Source of the DNA: Candidatus Thermochlorobacteriaceae bacterium
Lineage (GTDB): Bacteria; Bacteroidota; Chlorobiia; Chlorobiales; Thermochlorobacteraceae
Reading direction: 5' to 3'
NCBI GenBank assembly: GCA_029263855.1
Contig: JAJUFC010000007.1
Span: 109,392 to 173,391 of the forward strand
Length of the DNA stretch: 64,000 bases
In this document: piece after piece, positions 10,448-19,597 of the stretch
How the letters are laid out: each line of letters starts with the position of its first letter
How positions within the stretch are numbered: the stretch's first letter is position 1
Made by a program: the position numbers and the translations under genes
Notes under the pieces: generated by a model
Told to the model about the DNA's origin: nothing
The model's database searches: none
The model's input: only the letters and a program-made list of their open reading frames with translations

Positions 10448-10476
10448 AGCGGGCTGAACTTGCCATTCAACCCGCT
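10448..10476 (-). promoter_or_regulatory. Intercistronic hairpin between kinase and twin-receiver gene
   Basis: An 11-bp inverted repeat (10448-10458 with 10466-10476, one G-U pair, 7-nt loop) lies between the kinase stop codon and the receiver start. There is no T run on either side, so it is more likely an RNA processing or stability element than a full terminator. Confidence 0.5.
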
Positions 10477-10497
10477 TTCATAACGCACGGATGCGCA

Positions 10498-12123
10498 TTA
10501 TTCGGCAAACGGCGAATCCGCGAAAGGCGAATGCGCGCTTTGCTTGACCGACGGCGTTGCGCCGACTCCCGACACGGGAAGCGTGATGGTGAACTCCGTT
10601 CCGCGCCCGACCTGACTTTGCACTTCAATTTTCCCGCCGTGCTTTTCAATGATTTTATAGGCGATGGATAGCCCAAGCCCCGTGCCTTGCCCGACGGGCT
10701 TCGTCGTGAAGAACGGGTCAAAAATTTTCTTCAAGTTTTCGGGCGGGATTCCCTTGCCGTTGTCAATGACTTTTACAATCACTTGATTGCCTTGCGCCAT
10801 CGTTCTGATGGTAATTCTTCCCGAGCGTTCATCGACGGCGTGGACGGCGTTTGTAATCAAGTTCAAAAAGACTTGGTTCATTTGAGCGGGGAAGGCTTGC
10901 ACGAGCGGCACGGGCGAGAACTCTTTGATGACTTGAATGCCGCCTTTGAACAAATGCCCCGCGATTTTGAGCGTGGACTCAATGTTCTCGTTGATGTCGG
11001 TCGGCTTGAAGTCCGCTTCGTCCAAACGCGAGAAATTTTTGAGATTGATCACCAAGTCTTGAATGCGGTCGATGCCTTCGACTGAACTGCGGAAGAGGTT
11101 GTCGGATTCTTGCCACACTCGGTTCTTGACCTTTTGCGCGGCATTATCGATTTGCGAGAGAAGCATCGCCACGTCGTTTGGACTGCCATACATAATTTGC
11201 GAGCGGAGTTTTTCGTAGAGCGCGAGCAGTTCTTTCATCTCTTTGTTCTTCGTCTCGAGCATTTCCATATTGTTCTTGACGAAGCCGAGCGGCGTGTTCA
11301 TTTCGTGCGCCAAGCCTGCGACCATTTGACCGAGCGACGACATTTTTTCCGTTTGCATCATCATCACTTCGTTTTGACGCGATTCTTCTCGCAGATGCGA
11401 AAGTTCGGTTACGTCCATAACGAAGGTTACTTTCTTCGGCTTGCCGTCCGTTCCGATGATGCGCGCCGCGTCGGCGAGAATGGTGAGCAATTTGCCCGAC
11501 TTATGCACCGTGTTCCACTCCCCGCGAATTTCCTTGTAGCCTGCGAGGTATTTGTCGTGCAAATCTTTCCAAAAGGCTTCTTTTTCGGGTTGAACGATTT
11601 TCGTGAAAGGCTGTCCAATTAGTTCAGACGGGTGGTAGCCGTAAATTTCGGCGTAGGCTTTGTTGACATATTCAAGAATGTAATGCTCATTGGTAATGCA
11701 GATTCCAAGCGGCGTTGCGTCGATGATAGCACGCAAGCGGGCTTCGCTTTGTCGGACGGCTTCGTCAACGCCCGCGCCCGAAGAAATCGCGGCGGGAGAC
11801 GGCGAGGGCGTAACGGGCGCAATCGGCTGTCCGCCTTGTCGCATTTGTAATTTTTTAAGCCATTCGTCGTAGCCCATTGGCGGCGGTTCGCCGTTTGTTG
11901 CCGTCGGTTGAGACTGGGTCGGCGCGCTTGACGCGGGAAGTTGAAGTTGTTGAATGAATTGTTGCGTCGCCATCGAAAATTCTGACGCAAGCATGCGCGG
12001 CGAAAGGTTCGGCGGCAGTTGCCCCGTTTGCTGTGCTCTCATCAACTCTTCGAGCAACTCCATTTGCTCAATAGATTTTAAGGCTTTTTTAAGCGACTTT
12101 TTGATTTTTTTGTAATCGAGCAT
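10498..12123 (-). CDS. Soluble PAS-domain sensor histidine kinase
   Basis: A 541-residue kinase with no membrane segment or signal peptide. The N-terminal ~120 residues are helical, then Pro/Gln-rich. A PAS domain spans ~126-240, a HisKA region carries the phospho-acceptor His273 in [11 protein letters not shown], and the HATPase_c domain shows the N box ([10 protein letters not shown], ~421-430), G1 (DNGKGIP) and G2 (GQGTGLGLS). It should autophosphorylate in response to a cytoplasmic cue and pass phosphate to the twin-receiver protein encoded next. ATG 12123 is the only sensible start. Confidence 0.92.
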   Translation of the reverse strand: MLDYKKIKKSLKKALKSIEQMELLEELMRAQQTGQLPPNLSPRMLASEFSMATQQFIQQLQLPASSAPTQSQPTATNGEPPPMGYDEWLKKLQMRQGGQPIAPVTPSPSPAAISSGAGVDEAVRQSEARLRAIIDATPLGICITNEHYILEYVNKAYAEIYGYHPSELIGQPFTKIVQPEKEAFWKDLHDKYLAGYKEIRGEWNTVHKSGKLLTILADAARIIGTDGKPKKVTFVMDVTELSHLREESRQNEVMMMQTEKMSSLGQMVAGLAHEMNTPLGFVKNNMEMLETKNKEMKELLALYEKLRSQIMYGSPNDVAMLLSQIDNAAQKVKNRVWQESDNLFRSSVEGIDRIQDLVINLKNFSRLDEADFKPTDINENIESTLKIAGHLFKGGIQVIKEFSPVPLVQAFPAQMNQVFLNLITNAVHAVDERSGRITIRTMAQGNQVIVKVIDNGKGIPPENLKKIFDPFFTTKPVGQGTGLGLSIAYKIIEKHGGKIEVQSQVGRGTEFTITLPVSGVGATPSVKQSAHSPFADSPFAE

Positions 12124-12382
12124 GGCTGTAAATGTTTGTGATTAGAGCGCGCAACGACAATGCTTGCCCGCTTTGAGTTAGAATTTGTTTATAGATCTTG
12201 ATTTTTCCGCTACCACAATAAACTAACTCAAATCGTTGGTAAAGGCAAACCATGTGCCAAAGCCTTAACAATTTGAAAAAATGTTTTTTCTATCGCCCTT
12301 GCCTTGATTGCATTGGCTTTCATGCACAATTTTCGCCGATTGTGGAAGAAAATACGCCACGCCGATTAGGTTGTTTTCGCGC
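12124..12382. other. Intergenic region upstream of the histidine kinase
   Basis: 259 bp between co-directional minus-strand genes. It is AT-richer than its surroundings and probably holds the kinase promoter. I see no RNA gene, convincing terminator or conserved coding sequence in it. Confidence 0.5.
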
Positions 12383-13075
12383 CTAACGACGCTCTCGATT
12401 GTATCGCTCTAAGCGCGCTTTGGCTTCGCGCTTGAAATACGCATCGATGTAGGGATAGCGTTCTTCGGTTTTCAGGCAGGCGTTGAGCGAGCCGAGCGCG
12501 TCGCGGTGATTATGCAAGGCGAAGTAACATTCCGACAATCGGTAGTAGGTCATCGCCAAAAATTCGCCCTCCAATTTCACTTGAAGCAAGCACAGCAGAG
12601 CGCGGTCGCAATCGCTTTCGGGAAGCGCACCGTAAAGGATTTTTGCAAGAAAGGCTTTCAGCCCGCCCAATTTCAAAATCTCGATGTTCATCGCGGCGTA
12701 AATGAGCGAGGCAATGATGTTGGAAGGGTCTCGTTTTAAGAGGCTATCTAAAATTGGCTTGTAAAAGTTCAGCGTCTTTACGGCGGAGTCATTCGGCAAA
12801 AAGTGCGTCAGTTCAAGATGATGCGCCGCCATCAGCAGTGTGTCTTGATTTTGACGCGCCATATCAAGCCCCTTTGCCAGCGTTGCTTGTCGGAACTCGG
12901 CGCTATCGGGATATTTGAACGAATAAAAAAAATACTGCCGCGCAAGTTCGCGCCGCGTTTCGCTTTTGAGCGAATCGGGCACTGTGTTCAAGCGCGATTC
13001 CAACGCCAACATCAAACTATCTTGCGCCACAAGCCCCGACGGAACGAGCAAACAAAACAACAGCGCGCGTATCAT
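12383..13075 (-). CDS. Exported TPR-like protein, unknown function
   Basis: A 230-residue protein with a short signal peptide (~1-18, ending LVAQ) and an all-helical body with TPR-like spacing of Tyr/Ala/Leu (for example AMTYYRLSECYFALHN near 175-190). It is likely periplasmic. Its ATG overlaps the TGA of the peroxiredoxin gene by 4 nt, so the two are translationally coupled. I do not recognise a family; residual tetratricopeptide repeats are the best description. Confidence 0.7.
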   Translation of the reverse strand: MIRALLFCLLVPSGLVAQDSLMLALESRLNTVPDSLKSETRRELARQYFFYSFKYPDSAEFRQATLAKGLDMARQNQDTLLMAAHHLELTHFLPNDSAVKTLNFYKPILDSLLKRDPSNIIASLIYAAMNIEILKLGGLKAFLAKILYGALPESDCDRALLCLLQVKLEGEFLAMTYYRLSECYFALHNHRDALGSLNACLKTEERYPYIDAYFKREAKARLERYNRERR

Positions 13076-13524
13076 TTTGAAAGACTTTGGACTTGTGAAA
13101 GCAGTTCGTTCACCGAGCGATAAACAACAGGCAAGAGTTCGCTATGCGCGTAAATCACCGTTCCTTCTTCATCAATGAGCACGTAGGCGCGCTGCGAAAC
13201 ACCGAAAAAACTCAATGCGTCGTATTGCTTTGAAACGGTTTTCTCTTTGTCGCTTAAAATTGGAAATGGGAATTGATACTTTTCCGCGAAATTTTTCTTC
13301 GACTCCGCGCCGTCCGTGCTAATACCGAGAATCTGAACGCCCGCCTCTTCAAAGGCTGAAAAGTTATCTCGGTATGAACACAGTTGCGCGGTGCAAACGG
13401 GCGTGTTGTCGCCGGGATAAAACACAAGCAAGACCTTCTTGCCCTTGAACGACGAGAGCGAGACCATTTCCCCGCGTTGATTGGGAAGCGAAAAATCAGG
13501 GGCTTTTGAACCGACAGAAATCAT
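13072..13524 (-). CDS. bcp: Peroxiredoxin, PrxQ/BCP type
   Basis: A thiol peroxidase that reduces hydroperoxides using thioredoxin. From ATG 13524 it has 150 residues and begins in the normal way for the family (MISVGSKAPDFSLP). The peroxidatic Cys is in PVCTAQLC, and the resolving Cys lies five residues later (CxxxxC), which identifies the atypical 2-Cys PrxQ subgroup. Upstream in-frame ATG 13566 and TTG 13584 would add 14-20 non-conserved residues; none of the starts has a strong Shine-Dalgarno, so the start is uncertain. It is coupled to the TPR-like gene. Confidence 0.9.
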   Translation of the reverse strand: MISVGSKAPDFSLPNQRGEMVSLSSFKGKKVLLVFYPGDNTPVCTAQLCSYRDNFSAFEEAGVQILGISTDGAESKKNFAEKYQFPFPILSDKEKTVSKQYDALSFFGVSQRAYVLIDEEGTVIYAHSELLPVVYRSVNELLSQVQSLSK

Positions 13525-13650
13525 TGGTGTTTGTTGATTAAATTGTGTGATTGAAAGAACACGCATCTTCTTGTCGTCGTTCAAAATTATTGCTTTTCAA
13601 ATTCTTGCTCAATGCGCAACTTCGTGTTGCATTTTTTCAGTTTTAAGGAT

Positions 13651-14067
13651 ATGCATCGAAATACGATTTTTTTCTTTCTTGGCTCTCTGATTTTGCTCGG
13701 CATTCTGGGTGCGTATTCGTTTTGGGAACTCAATCGCCACAAGGGCTTGGTCAAGGAGTATTACCGCGATGGCTCACTTCGCTCCGAAGTCGTCTTCAAA
13801 GACGGCTTGCCCAACGACACTGTGCGCCTCTACTACAAAAACGGCAACCTTCGTCGCCTTGCCTACTTCAAAGACGGCAAACAGCAAGGGCGCACGTTGA
13901 GTTATTACGAGAACGGAACGCTCAAAGCCGAAGAATACTACAAAGACAGCATGCTCGATGGGCATTGCAAGTTTTACGACGAGAGCGGCGCGCTTCAATG
14001 GGAAGCCGATTTCAAAAATGGCATCATCGTTCCTGGAACGCGTAAAGACTATACGAAATCCAATTAG
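13651..14067 (+). CDS. Membrane-anchored MORN-variant (YwqK-like) repeat protein
   Basis: A 138-residue protein: one N-terminal membrane anchor (~6-26, IFFFLGSLILLGILGAYSF), then four or five repeats of the YYxNGxLxxxxxYKDGxxxG type, as in MORN_2/YwqK-family proteins. ATG 13651 with TAAGGAT directly upstream is preferred to the ORF opening at 13612. The repeat face is probably periplasmic. In some bacteria such proteins neutralise toxins, but no toxin partner is visible here, so I give no function. Confidence 0.75.
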   Translation: MHRNTIFFFLGSLILLGILGAYSFWELNRHKGLVKEYYRDGSLRSEVVFKDGLPNDTVRLYYKNGNLRRLAYFKDGKQQGRTLSYYENGTLKAEEYYKDSMLDGHCKFYDESGALQWEADFKNGIIVPGTRKDYTKSN

Positions 14068-14194
14068 AACTTTCTATCTTTGCTCTTCAACATGGCTACG
14101 CTCTTGAACGCCGCACTTTTCACTTGTTAGGTTCTCACTTTTTCGTCGCTCAAACTAACTTGTCATTCAACTATTCAATCTCTGATACGCCTCA

Positions 14195-16111
14195 ATGTCG
14201 CTGTCAAAAGTTCGTTCCGCGCTTCAATCGCTGACCTACCATCAACCCTATTTCATTCCGTCGCTTTGGAAAAATCCATCTTCGGAAGCCTTAACGGCGA
14301 TTGAGGTTTCCCCGAAGTCGTTTTATACCGAAGTCATTGACTCGATTCTTGCTTCGCCAAAAGTTGAGATTGTGCCAACTAAAAACGGCGAGTGGTCGCG
14401 CTCATCGGTGATTTACAATCTCTTCCCGCGCTTGACGGCGGCATTTGACCACAATCAAAACAAACGCATTGATGTTTTGCCCGATGAAGCCTTGCGCGAA
14501 ACAGGCACATTCTTGAAGTGCATCGCGCTTTTGCCCTACATCAAATCGCTTGGCGCAACGGTTGTGCATTTGCTTCCGATTACGTCTATCGGCAAAGACG
14601 GCAATAAAGGCGCGCTCGGCTCGCCTTACGCGATTAAAAATCCTTACAAACTCGATGAACGCCTTGCCGAACCTGCCTTGAATCTTGATGTTGAAACCGA
14701 ATTTGCCGCCTTTGTTGAAGCGGCGCATCACTTGGGGTTGCGCGTGGTTTTAGAATTTGTGTTTAGAACATCGGCAAAAGACGGTGATTGGGTAAAGGAA
14801 CACCCCGAATGGTTTTATTGGATTGATAATCGCCTGCAAGACCGAAGTGCGCAACATCGTAGCGGACTTGTGTATGGCAACCCGATTTTTTCTCGCGAAG
14901 AACTCGCCGTCATCAACGCCAAAATCAATTCAGGTGATTTTAGCGATTTGCCGCCGCCGAGCGACCTCTATCGCTCGTTTTTCACCGACACGCCTGAAAG
15001 TGTTGTGCTGAATCATCGTGGGCAATACATCGGCAAAACCAAAGACGGACGCGAATGTCGCATTCCGGGCGCTTTCGCCGACTGGCCGCCCGACGATACG
15101 CAACCCCCATGGGGCGACGTCACTTACCTCAAAATGTATGACCACCCTGCCTTCAACTACATCGCTTACAACACGATTCGTATGTATTCGGCAGAACTTG
15201 CGCAACCGAAGTTTGCCAATAAGCCGTTGTGGGAAAAAATCATCGGGATTATTCCTCACTATCAAGAACAATTTGGCATTGACGGCGTGATGATTGATAT
15301 GGGGCACGCCCTTCCCTTTGACCTCAAAAAAGAAATGGTGCGCGTCGCTCGCAAAAAAAATCCCGACTTCGCGTTTTGGGACGAAAACTTCGACATCACG
15401 CCTAAAAGCGTTGCCGAAGGCTACAACGCCGTAATGGGAAGTCTGATTTTCGTCGGGCACCAATTCGACGACCTCAAAAACTTTCTTTCGCACTTCGCCA
15501 AACAAGGCGTGCCGATTCCGTTTTTCGGCTCGGCAGAAAACCACAATACGCCCCGCACAGCGTCGCGCTTTGGCGGCGGCGAGGCAGGAGCAAATTATTC
15601 AAAATTTATTTTCGCTGTCGCTTCCGTTTATCCCACAATTCCCTTCATTCATTCAGGCATGGAACTGTGCGAGTGGTATCCGGTCAATACGGGCATTGGC
15701 TTCTCGCCTTCCGACTTACAGAAATTTCCATCAGATAAACTTGGCTTGTTCAGCGAGGAGAGTTACAACTGGACGGGTAGCAACGGCATCGCGCCGATTA
15801 TTCCCTTCATCAAGCGCGTGCTCGAAGTGAGAAAAAAATATGAAAAACTCATCGTCGACCCTTCGCCCGATACCATCACGTTTTTGGAGATTCCAAACAG
15901 CCCTGTGCTTGGCATTGTGCGTAACGGCTACGGCAAAAAATTGCTCTTTTTGGCAAATGCGAATCCATACCAAACAGCGGAAGTTTCCGTGCCGCTTCAA
16001 AGCGCGAAGCCTGAACTCAAAGAGTTAATTTCAGGTGATAGCTATCGCATTGCCGATAATGTGCTGACCGTTCGGCTCGGCGCGGGCGAAAGCGCGTGGT
16101 TTGAACTGTGA
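14195..16111 (+). CDS. GH13-family protein resembling GlgE maltosyltransferase
   Basis: A 638-residue alpha-amylase-fold protein. The barrel includes SVIYNLFPR (~72-80) and VKEHPEWFYW, the latter typical of the GlgE group. The nucleophile position is Asp368 (GVMIDMGHALP) and the acid/base position Glu397 (FWDENFD). In the segment that normally carries the third carboxylate (NHD) it reads EN-His450-Asn451, so that Asp is absent. A C-terminal beta-domain (~545-638) closes it. It probably acts on alpha-glucan or maltosyl units, but hydrolase, transferase or non-catalytic roles cannot be separated. It precedes a sugar kinase by 29 nt. Confidence 0.75.
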   Translation: MSLSKVRSALQSLTYHQPYFIPSLWKNPSSEALTAIEVSPKSFYTEVIDSILASPKVEIVPTKNGEWSRSSVIYNLFPRLTAAFDHNQNKRIDVLPDEALRETGTFLKCIALLPYIKSLGATVVHLLPITSIGKDGNKGALGSPYAIKNPYKLDERLAEPALNLDVETEFAAFVEAAHHLGLRVVLEFVFRTSAKDGDWVKEHPEWFYWIDNRLQDRSAQHRSGLVYGNPIFSREELAVINAKINSGDFSDLPPPSDLYRSFFTDTPESVVLNHRGQYIGKTKDGRECRIPGAFADWPPDDTQPPWGDVTYLKMYDHPAFNYIAYNTIRMYSAELAQPKFANKPLWEKIIGIIPHYQEQFGIDGVMIDMGHALPFDLKKEMVRVARKKNPDFAFWDENFDITPKSVAEGYNAVMGSLIFVGHQFDDLKNFLSHFAKQGVPIPFFGSAENHNTPRTASRFGGGEAGANYSKFIFAVASVYPTIPFIHSGMELCEWYPVNTGIGFSPSDLQKFPSDKLGLFSEESYNWTGSNGIAPIIPFIKRVLEVRKKYEKLIVDPSPDTITFLEIPNSPVLGIVRNGYGKKLLFLANANPYQTAEVSVPLQSAKPELKELISGDSYRIADNVLTVRLGAGESAWFEL

Positions 16112-16140
16112 TTTTTTCTATCAACTTATCCTTAACACAC

Positions 16141-17052
16141 ATGTCTTTTCTTACGATTGGCTCAGTTGCCATTGATAACCTCGAGACGCCATTTGAAAAA
16201 CGCGACAATGTTCTGGGCGGCGCGGCAACCTTCATCAGCATTACGGCGAGTTATTTCGTCGATAAGCCGATGCTCGTCGGCGCAGTCGGCGAAGATTTCG
16301 GCGATGAAAATCTTAAAGTGCTCAAAGAAAAAAACGTCGACCTTTCGGGCTTGCAAGTCATCAAAGGCGGAAAGACATTTCGTTGGCACGGACGCTACCA
16401 CTACGATATGAACAACCGCGACACGCTCGAGACGCAGCTCAACGTGCTTGGCGACTTCAACCCAACCCTCCCTGAATCTTACAAAGAAGCTAAGTATGTG
16501 TGTCTTGGCAATTTAGACCCCGTGATTCAGCGCAACGTGCTCTCGCAAATCCGGTCGCCGAAACTCACGGTTTGCGACACGATGAACTTTTGGATTGAAG
16601 GCAAACTGCCCGAACTGAAAGAGACCTTGAAACTCGTCGATGTTTTGATTATCAACGATAGCGAAGCGCGCTTGCTTTCGCAAAGCCCGAATCTCGTCAA
16701 AGCCGCGCGCGTCATTCGCGCGATGGGTCCGAAAATTCTCGTCATCAAAAAAGGCGAACACGGCGCGTTGCTCTTCACTGACACGTCCGTCTTTGCCGCG
16801 CCCGCCTACCCGCTTGAAACCATCGTCGACCCGACGGGCGCAGGCGACACCTTCGCGGGAGGATTCACCGCCTACCTCGCCAAAGTCAACCAAATCAACG
16901 ACTCGACGCTTCGCAAAGCCGTTCTTTACGGAAGCGCAATGGCGAGTTTTTGCGTCGAGAAATTCGGCACGGAAGGCTTGCTCAATCTGAGCCTCTTGGA
17001 AATCGACGACCGCTACCGCAGTTTCTTGGAACTCAGCCGTATCGACGAATGA
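16141..17052 (+). CDS. PfkB-family carbohydrate/nucleoside kinase
   Basis: A ribokinase-fold kinase of 303 residues. It has the N-terminal GGAATFIS substrate motif and the C-terminal DPTGAGDTFAGGF signature with catalytic Asp236. ATG 16141 is chosen over TTG/ATT-type starts further upstream because MSFLTIGSVAIDN is the normal family beginning. The substrate cannot be assigned; the general look is that of the Chlorobi/Bacteroidota 'sugar kinase' group. Its stop codon overlaps the next start (ATGATG), which indicates coupling. Confidence 0.88.
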   Translation: MSFLTIGSVAIDNLETPFEKRDNVLGGAATFISITASYFVDKPMLVGAVGEDFGDENLKVLKEKNVDLSGLQVIKGGKTFRWHGRYHYDMNNRDTLETQLNVLGDFNPTLPESYKEAKYVCLGNLDPVIQRNVLSQIRSPKLTVCDTMNFWIEGKLPELKETLKLVDVLIINDSEARLLSQSPNLVKAARVIRAMGPKILVIKKGEHGALLFTDTSVFAAPAYPLETIVDPTGAGDTFAGGFTAYLAKVNQINDSTLRKAVLYGSAMASFCVEKFGTEGLLNLSLLEIDDRYRSFLELSRIDE

Positions 17053-17441
17053 TGTTCAAACCCGGCGACGTCATTTCTTTCGTCTGCAAAGATGGCTCGT
17101 TTGGAATGGCAAAAGTCCTGCGCGTTGATACGCACGATGAGTTGCCCGTTCCGCAACCCGTCTATCATTTCTTGATTTATTCTTTGCGCAACCTCTTCCC
17201 GCCCAACGTCGCCTACTTGCCCGACGCGAAGGTCTTCATTCCCCACTTGCCAATTATGGAATCGGGCGTAAAACAATCAGGCGCGACCTTCATCGCCTAT
17301 CAAGACGTTTTGGAAGAAGAACTTGAAGCCTACGCGATTTGGAAGCAAGCCTTCTTTGCGGGCGAAGCGGGCATTTTTGAACTCACCATCGACGAAGCGA
17401 TTGCGATTATGCTCGAAGCGTTAGGCAAGGAAAAGACTTAA
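17049..17441 (+). CDS. Hypothetical protein, coupled to PfkB kinase
   Basis: About 130 residues from ATG 17049 (or 17052), overlapping the kinase stop by 4 nt. The first ~45 residues (FKPGDVISFVCKDGSFGMAK) look like the beta-rich start of Imm26-like/KTSC-type small domains; the rest is acidic and helical. I do not recognise the family with certainty. The overlap suggests it is co-expressed with the kinase. Confidence 0.65.
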   Translation: MMFKPGDVISFVCKDGSFGMAKVLRVDTHDELPVPQPVYHFLIYSLRNLFPPNVAYLPDAKVFIPHLPIMESGVKQSGATFIAYQDVLEEELEAYAIWKQAFFAGEAGIFELTIDEAIAIMLEALGKEKT

Positions 17442-17485
17442 ACGCTTTGTAACTTTGTTTGAAGAATTTATCCTTCATCAGATTT

Positions 17486-17559
17486 GCCCTTGTAGCTCAG
17501 ATGGATAGAGCAAGAGTTTCCTAAACTCTGCGTCGGCAGTTCGACTCTGCCCAAGGGCA
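17486..17559 (+). tRNA. tRNA-Arg (anticodon CCU)
   Basis: A full cloverleaf: acceptor GCCCTTG/CAAGGGC, D-arm GCTC...GAGC, anticodon stem AGAGT/ACTCT with loop TTCCTAA (anticodon CCT), a 5-nt variable region, T-arm GGCAG-TTCGACT-CTGCC, and discriminator A17559. CCA is not encoded. It reads the rare AGG codon. Confidence 0.95.
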
Positions 17560-17583
17560 CAACCTTAACAATGAACAATTTCA

Positions 17584-17967
17584 ATGCCGCTCGTTACAAT
17601 CACGCTACATAAAGGCAGAACCGCCTCCGAGAAGCGCGTTATCGCTGACGCGATTCACGATGCACTCGTTCAATCGGGTGTCCCTGAAAAAGATAGATTT
17701 CAACGCTTCCTCGAACTTAATGCTGACGATTTTATTTACGACCTGACTTATCCAAACCTTGCCGACGCGCGAAGCACAGAGTTTATCATCGTAGAAATTT
17801 TGCTTTCGGTCGGCAGAAGCGTAAAAGTGAAAAAAGAACTTTTGAAGAATATTATCTCCAATCTCCAAGCACGCACTTCAATTTCGCCCAAGAATGTGAT
17901 GGTTGTATTCAAAGAGACGCTGTGGGAAAATTGGGCGTTCGCCAACGGAGAACAACTTCATATTTGA
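17584..17967 (+). CDS. Tautomerase-family protein
   Basis: A 127-residue protein with Met-Pro-Leu at the start; after Met removal Pro1 would be the catalytic base of the 4-oxalocrotonate tautomerase superfamily. The length and two beta-alpha-beta units (VTITLHKGRTASEKRVIADA and, around 75-105, IIVEILLSVGRSVKVKKELL) fit the longer Tautomerase_2/MSAD-like group. The substrate is unknown. It lies between the tRNA and the NtrC-like regulator, 13 nt before the latter, and may share its transcript. Confidence 0.85.
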   Translation: MPLVTITLHKGRTASEKRVIADAIHDALVQSGVPEKDRFQRFLELNADDFIYDLTYPNLADARSTEFIIVEILLSVGRSVKVKKELLKNIISNLQARTSISPKNVMVVFKETLWENWAFANGEQLHI

Positions 17968-17980
17968 AAGGAACTTTACA

Positions 17981-19441
17981 ATGTACTCGATTTTAGTCGT
18001 CGATGATGAACCCCTTCTTGTTGAGTTCATCAAAGAATCTCTCGCGGACGATGGCTACCACATTGAGACGGCGACGACGGGCGCGCAAGCCCTCGATGTC
18101 GCCCGCAAAATTCACCCCGACATCGTTCTGCTCGACTACCATCTTCCCGACCTGAACGGCATTGACGTTCTCAAAACATTGCGCGAGAATGATGAAGGCG
18201 TGCAAGTGCTAATGCTGACGGGTTACAACGACGTGCGCACCGCCTTCGAGGCGATGCGAAGCGGCGCGGCGGATTACATCTTGAAGCCGTTTGACATAGA
18301 GTCGCTTAAACTCTCGATTGCCAAAGTCGCCGAAAAAATTTCGCTTCGCAATCAAATCCGAATTTTGAGCAAAGAAACCTTGCGCCGCTACACCGAATCC
18401 GAGTTCATTCTTTGCCCTTCTCCGAAAATGACGAAGGTCTATGAACTTGCGGCACAAGTGGCACAAACCAACGACACCACCGTTCTCATTCTCGGCGAAA
18501 GCGGCGCAGGCAAAGAGCATATCGCAAAGTTCATTCATCACAGTTCAGCACGGCACACCAAGCCATTCGTTGAAATCAACTGCGCCGCTATTCCTGAAAA
18601 CTTGCTTGAAGCCGAACTCTTCGGCTACGAGCCGGGCGCATTTACCGATGCACGCAGTAAAAAAATCGGACTGTTTGAATACGCCGACGGCGGCACGCTG
18701 TTCCTTGACGAAATCGGCGATATGCCGCTCGCCACGCAAGCCAAAGTGTTGAAGTTGATTGAAACGAAAACCTTTCGGCGTGTCGGCGGCTTGCGCGATA
18801 TGAAAAGCGACGTGCGCATCGTTGCCGCAACCAATCGCGACCTCGCACGCCTCATTGAAGAAGGCAAGTTCCGTGAAGATTTATATTACCGATTGCAAGT
18901 TGTTCCGATTGAACTGCCGCCGCTTCGCGAGCGTCCCGAAGATATTCTTCAACTTGCGGACTTCTTCCTCAAAAATTTCTGCCAAACGATGCGCAAACGA
19001 TTAGAGTTCTCGGAAGAAGCGCTGCAAGCCATGCTGAACTACTCGTGGAAAGGCAATGTGAGAGAACTTAAAAATGTGATCGAACGCGCCGTCATCATCG
19101 CGCCCAACGGAGAGCAAATCACGCCTCAACATCTTTCGCTCGATGCGCGCCGCAAAGTCGCAACCGCGCCTCAACCGCCCAAGCCCATTGAAGAGCCAAT
19201 GATCAAAGAAGAACCTGCGCCTTCATCAAACGACTTGCCGTTTTCCTTGCGAGAGCATCTCGACAACATCGTGTGCAAATACATCTTGGACGCGCTTCAA
19301 AAAACTGACGGCAACCAACTTCGCGCCGCTAAACTTTTAGGCATCGAGCGGCACGTGCTCCGCTATCAAATGAAAAAATTAGGCATTGCTATCAAAGATG
19401 AGCCAACACAAGAACCGGCACAAAAAGAGTCTAATCGGTAA
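17981..19441 (+). CDS. Sigma-54-dependent response regulator (NtrC family)
   Basis: A 486-residue regulator from ATG 17981, which follows GAAAGGAAC at a good distance. The receiver (1-120) has Asp52 in LLDYHLP. The AAA+ domain (~140-380) has Walker A GESGAGKE (~173-180), Walker B GTLFLDEIGD and the sigma-54 contact loop GAFTDA (~218) where the classic motif is GAFTGA. A Fis-type helix-turn-helix ends the protein (LRAAKLLGIERHVLRYQ, ~445-465). It should activate RNA polymerase-sigma54 when phosphorylated. No cognate kinase lies beside it; the next gene is convergent. Confidence 0.93.
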   Translation: MYSILVVDDEPLLVEFIKESLADDGYHIETATTGAQALDVARKIHPDIVLLDYHLPDLNGIDVLKTLRENDEGVQVLMLTGYNDVRTAFEAMRSGAADYILKPFDIESLKLSIAKVAEKISLRNQIRILSKETLRRYTESEFILCPSPKMTKVYELAAQVAQTNDTTVLILGESGAGKEHIAKFIHHSSARHTKPFVEINCAAIPENLLEAELFGYEPGAFTDARSKKIGLFEYADGGTLFLDEIGDMPLATQAKVLKLIETKTFRRVGGLRDMKSDVRIVAATNRDLARLIEEGKFREDLYYRLQVVPIELPPLRERPEDILQLADFFLKNFCQTMRKRLEFSEEALQAMLNYSWKGNVRELKNVIERAVIIAPNGEQITPQHLSLDARRKVATAPQPPKPIEEPMIKEEPAPSSNDLPFSLREHLDNIVCKYILDALQKTDGNQLRAAKLLGIERHVLRYQMKKLGIAIKDEPTQEPAQKESNR

Positions 19442-19511
19442 TGAGTAGCGAGTAATCAGTAACAGGGAGCAATTTATCGCGCTTCATTCTTCACTATTCA
19501 TTAACGACGCG

Positions 19512-19538
19512 GTCATTCGTGAGCGAAGCGAAGAATCC
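19512..19538 (+). repeat. Short dispersed repeat, copy 1
   Basis: A 27-nt motif beginning GTCATTC and containing GAGCGAAGCGAA then AATCC. A near-identical copy lies on the opposite strand at 25716-25741. Both sit in gaps between convergent genes. Similar short elements are widespread in intergenic DNA of Bacteroidota and relatives. Confidence 0.7.
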
Positions 19539-19597
19539 ATCAGTGTGCGTAGTCCATTCAATCCCTGTATCATCTGCGTTCCATCTTAAACCGTGCG

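Noticed and set aside
13612..14067. MORN-repeat protein as antitoxin of a toxin-antitoxin pair
   Set aside because: No partner toxin gene adjoins it; the family name alone is not evidence.
17486..17967. Integrated element using the tRNA-Arg as attachment site
   Set aside because: No integrase and no repeated 3' tRNA end is visible downstream in the window.
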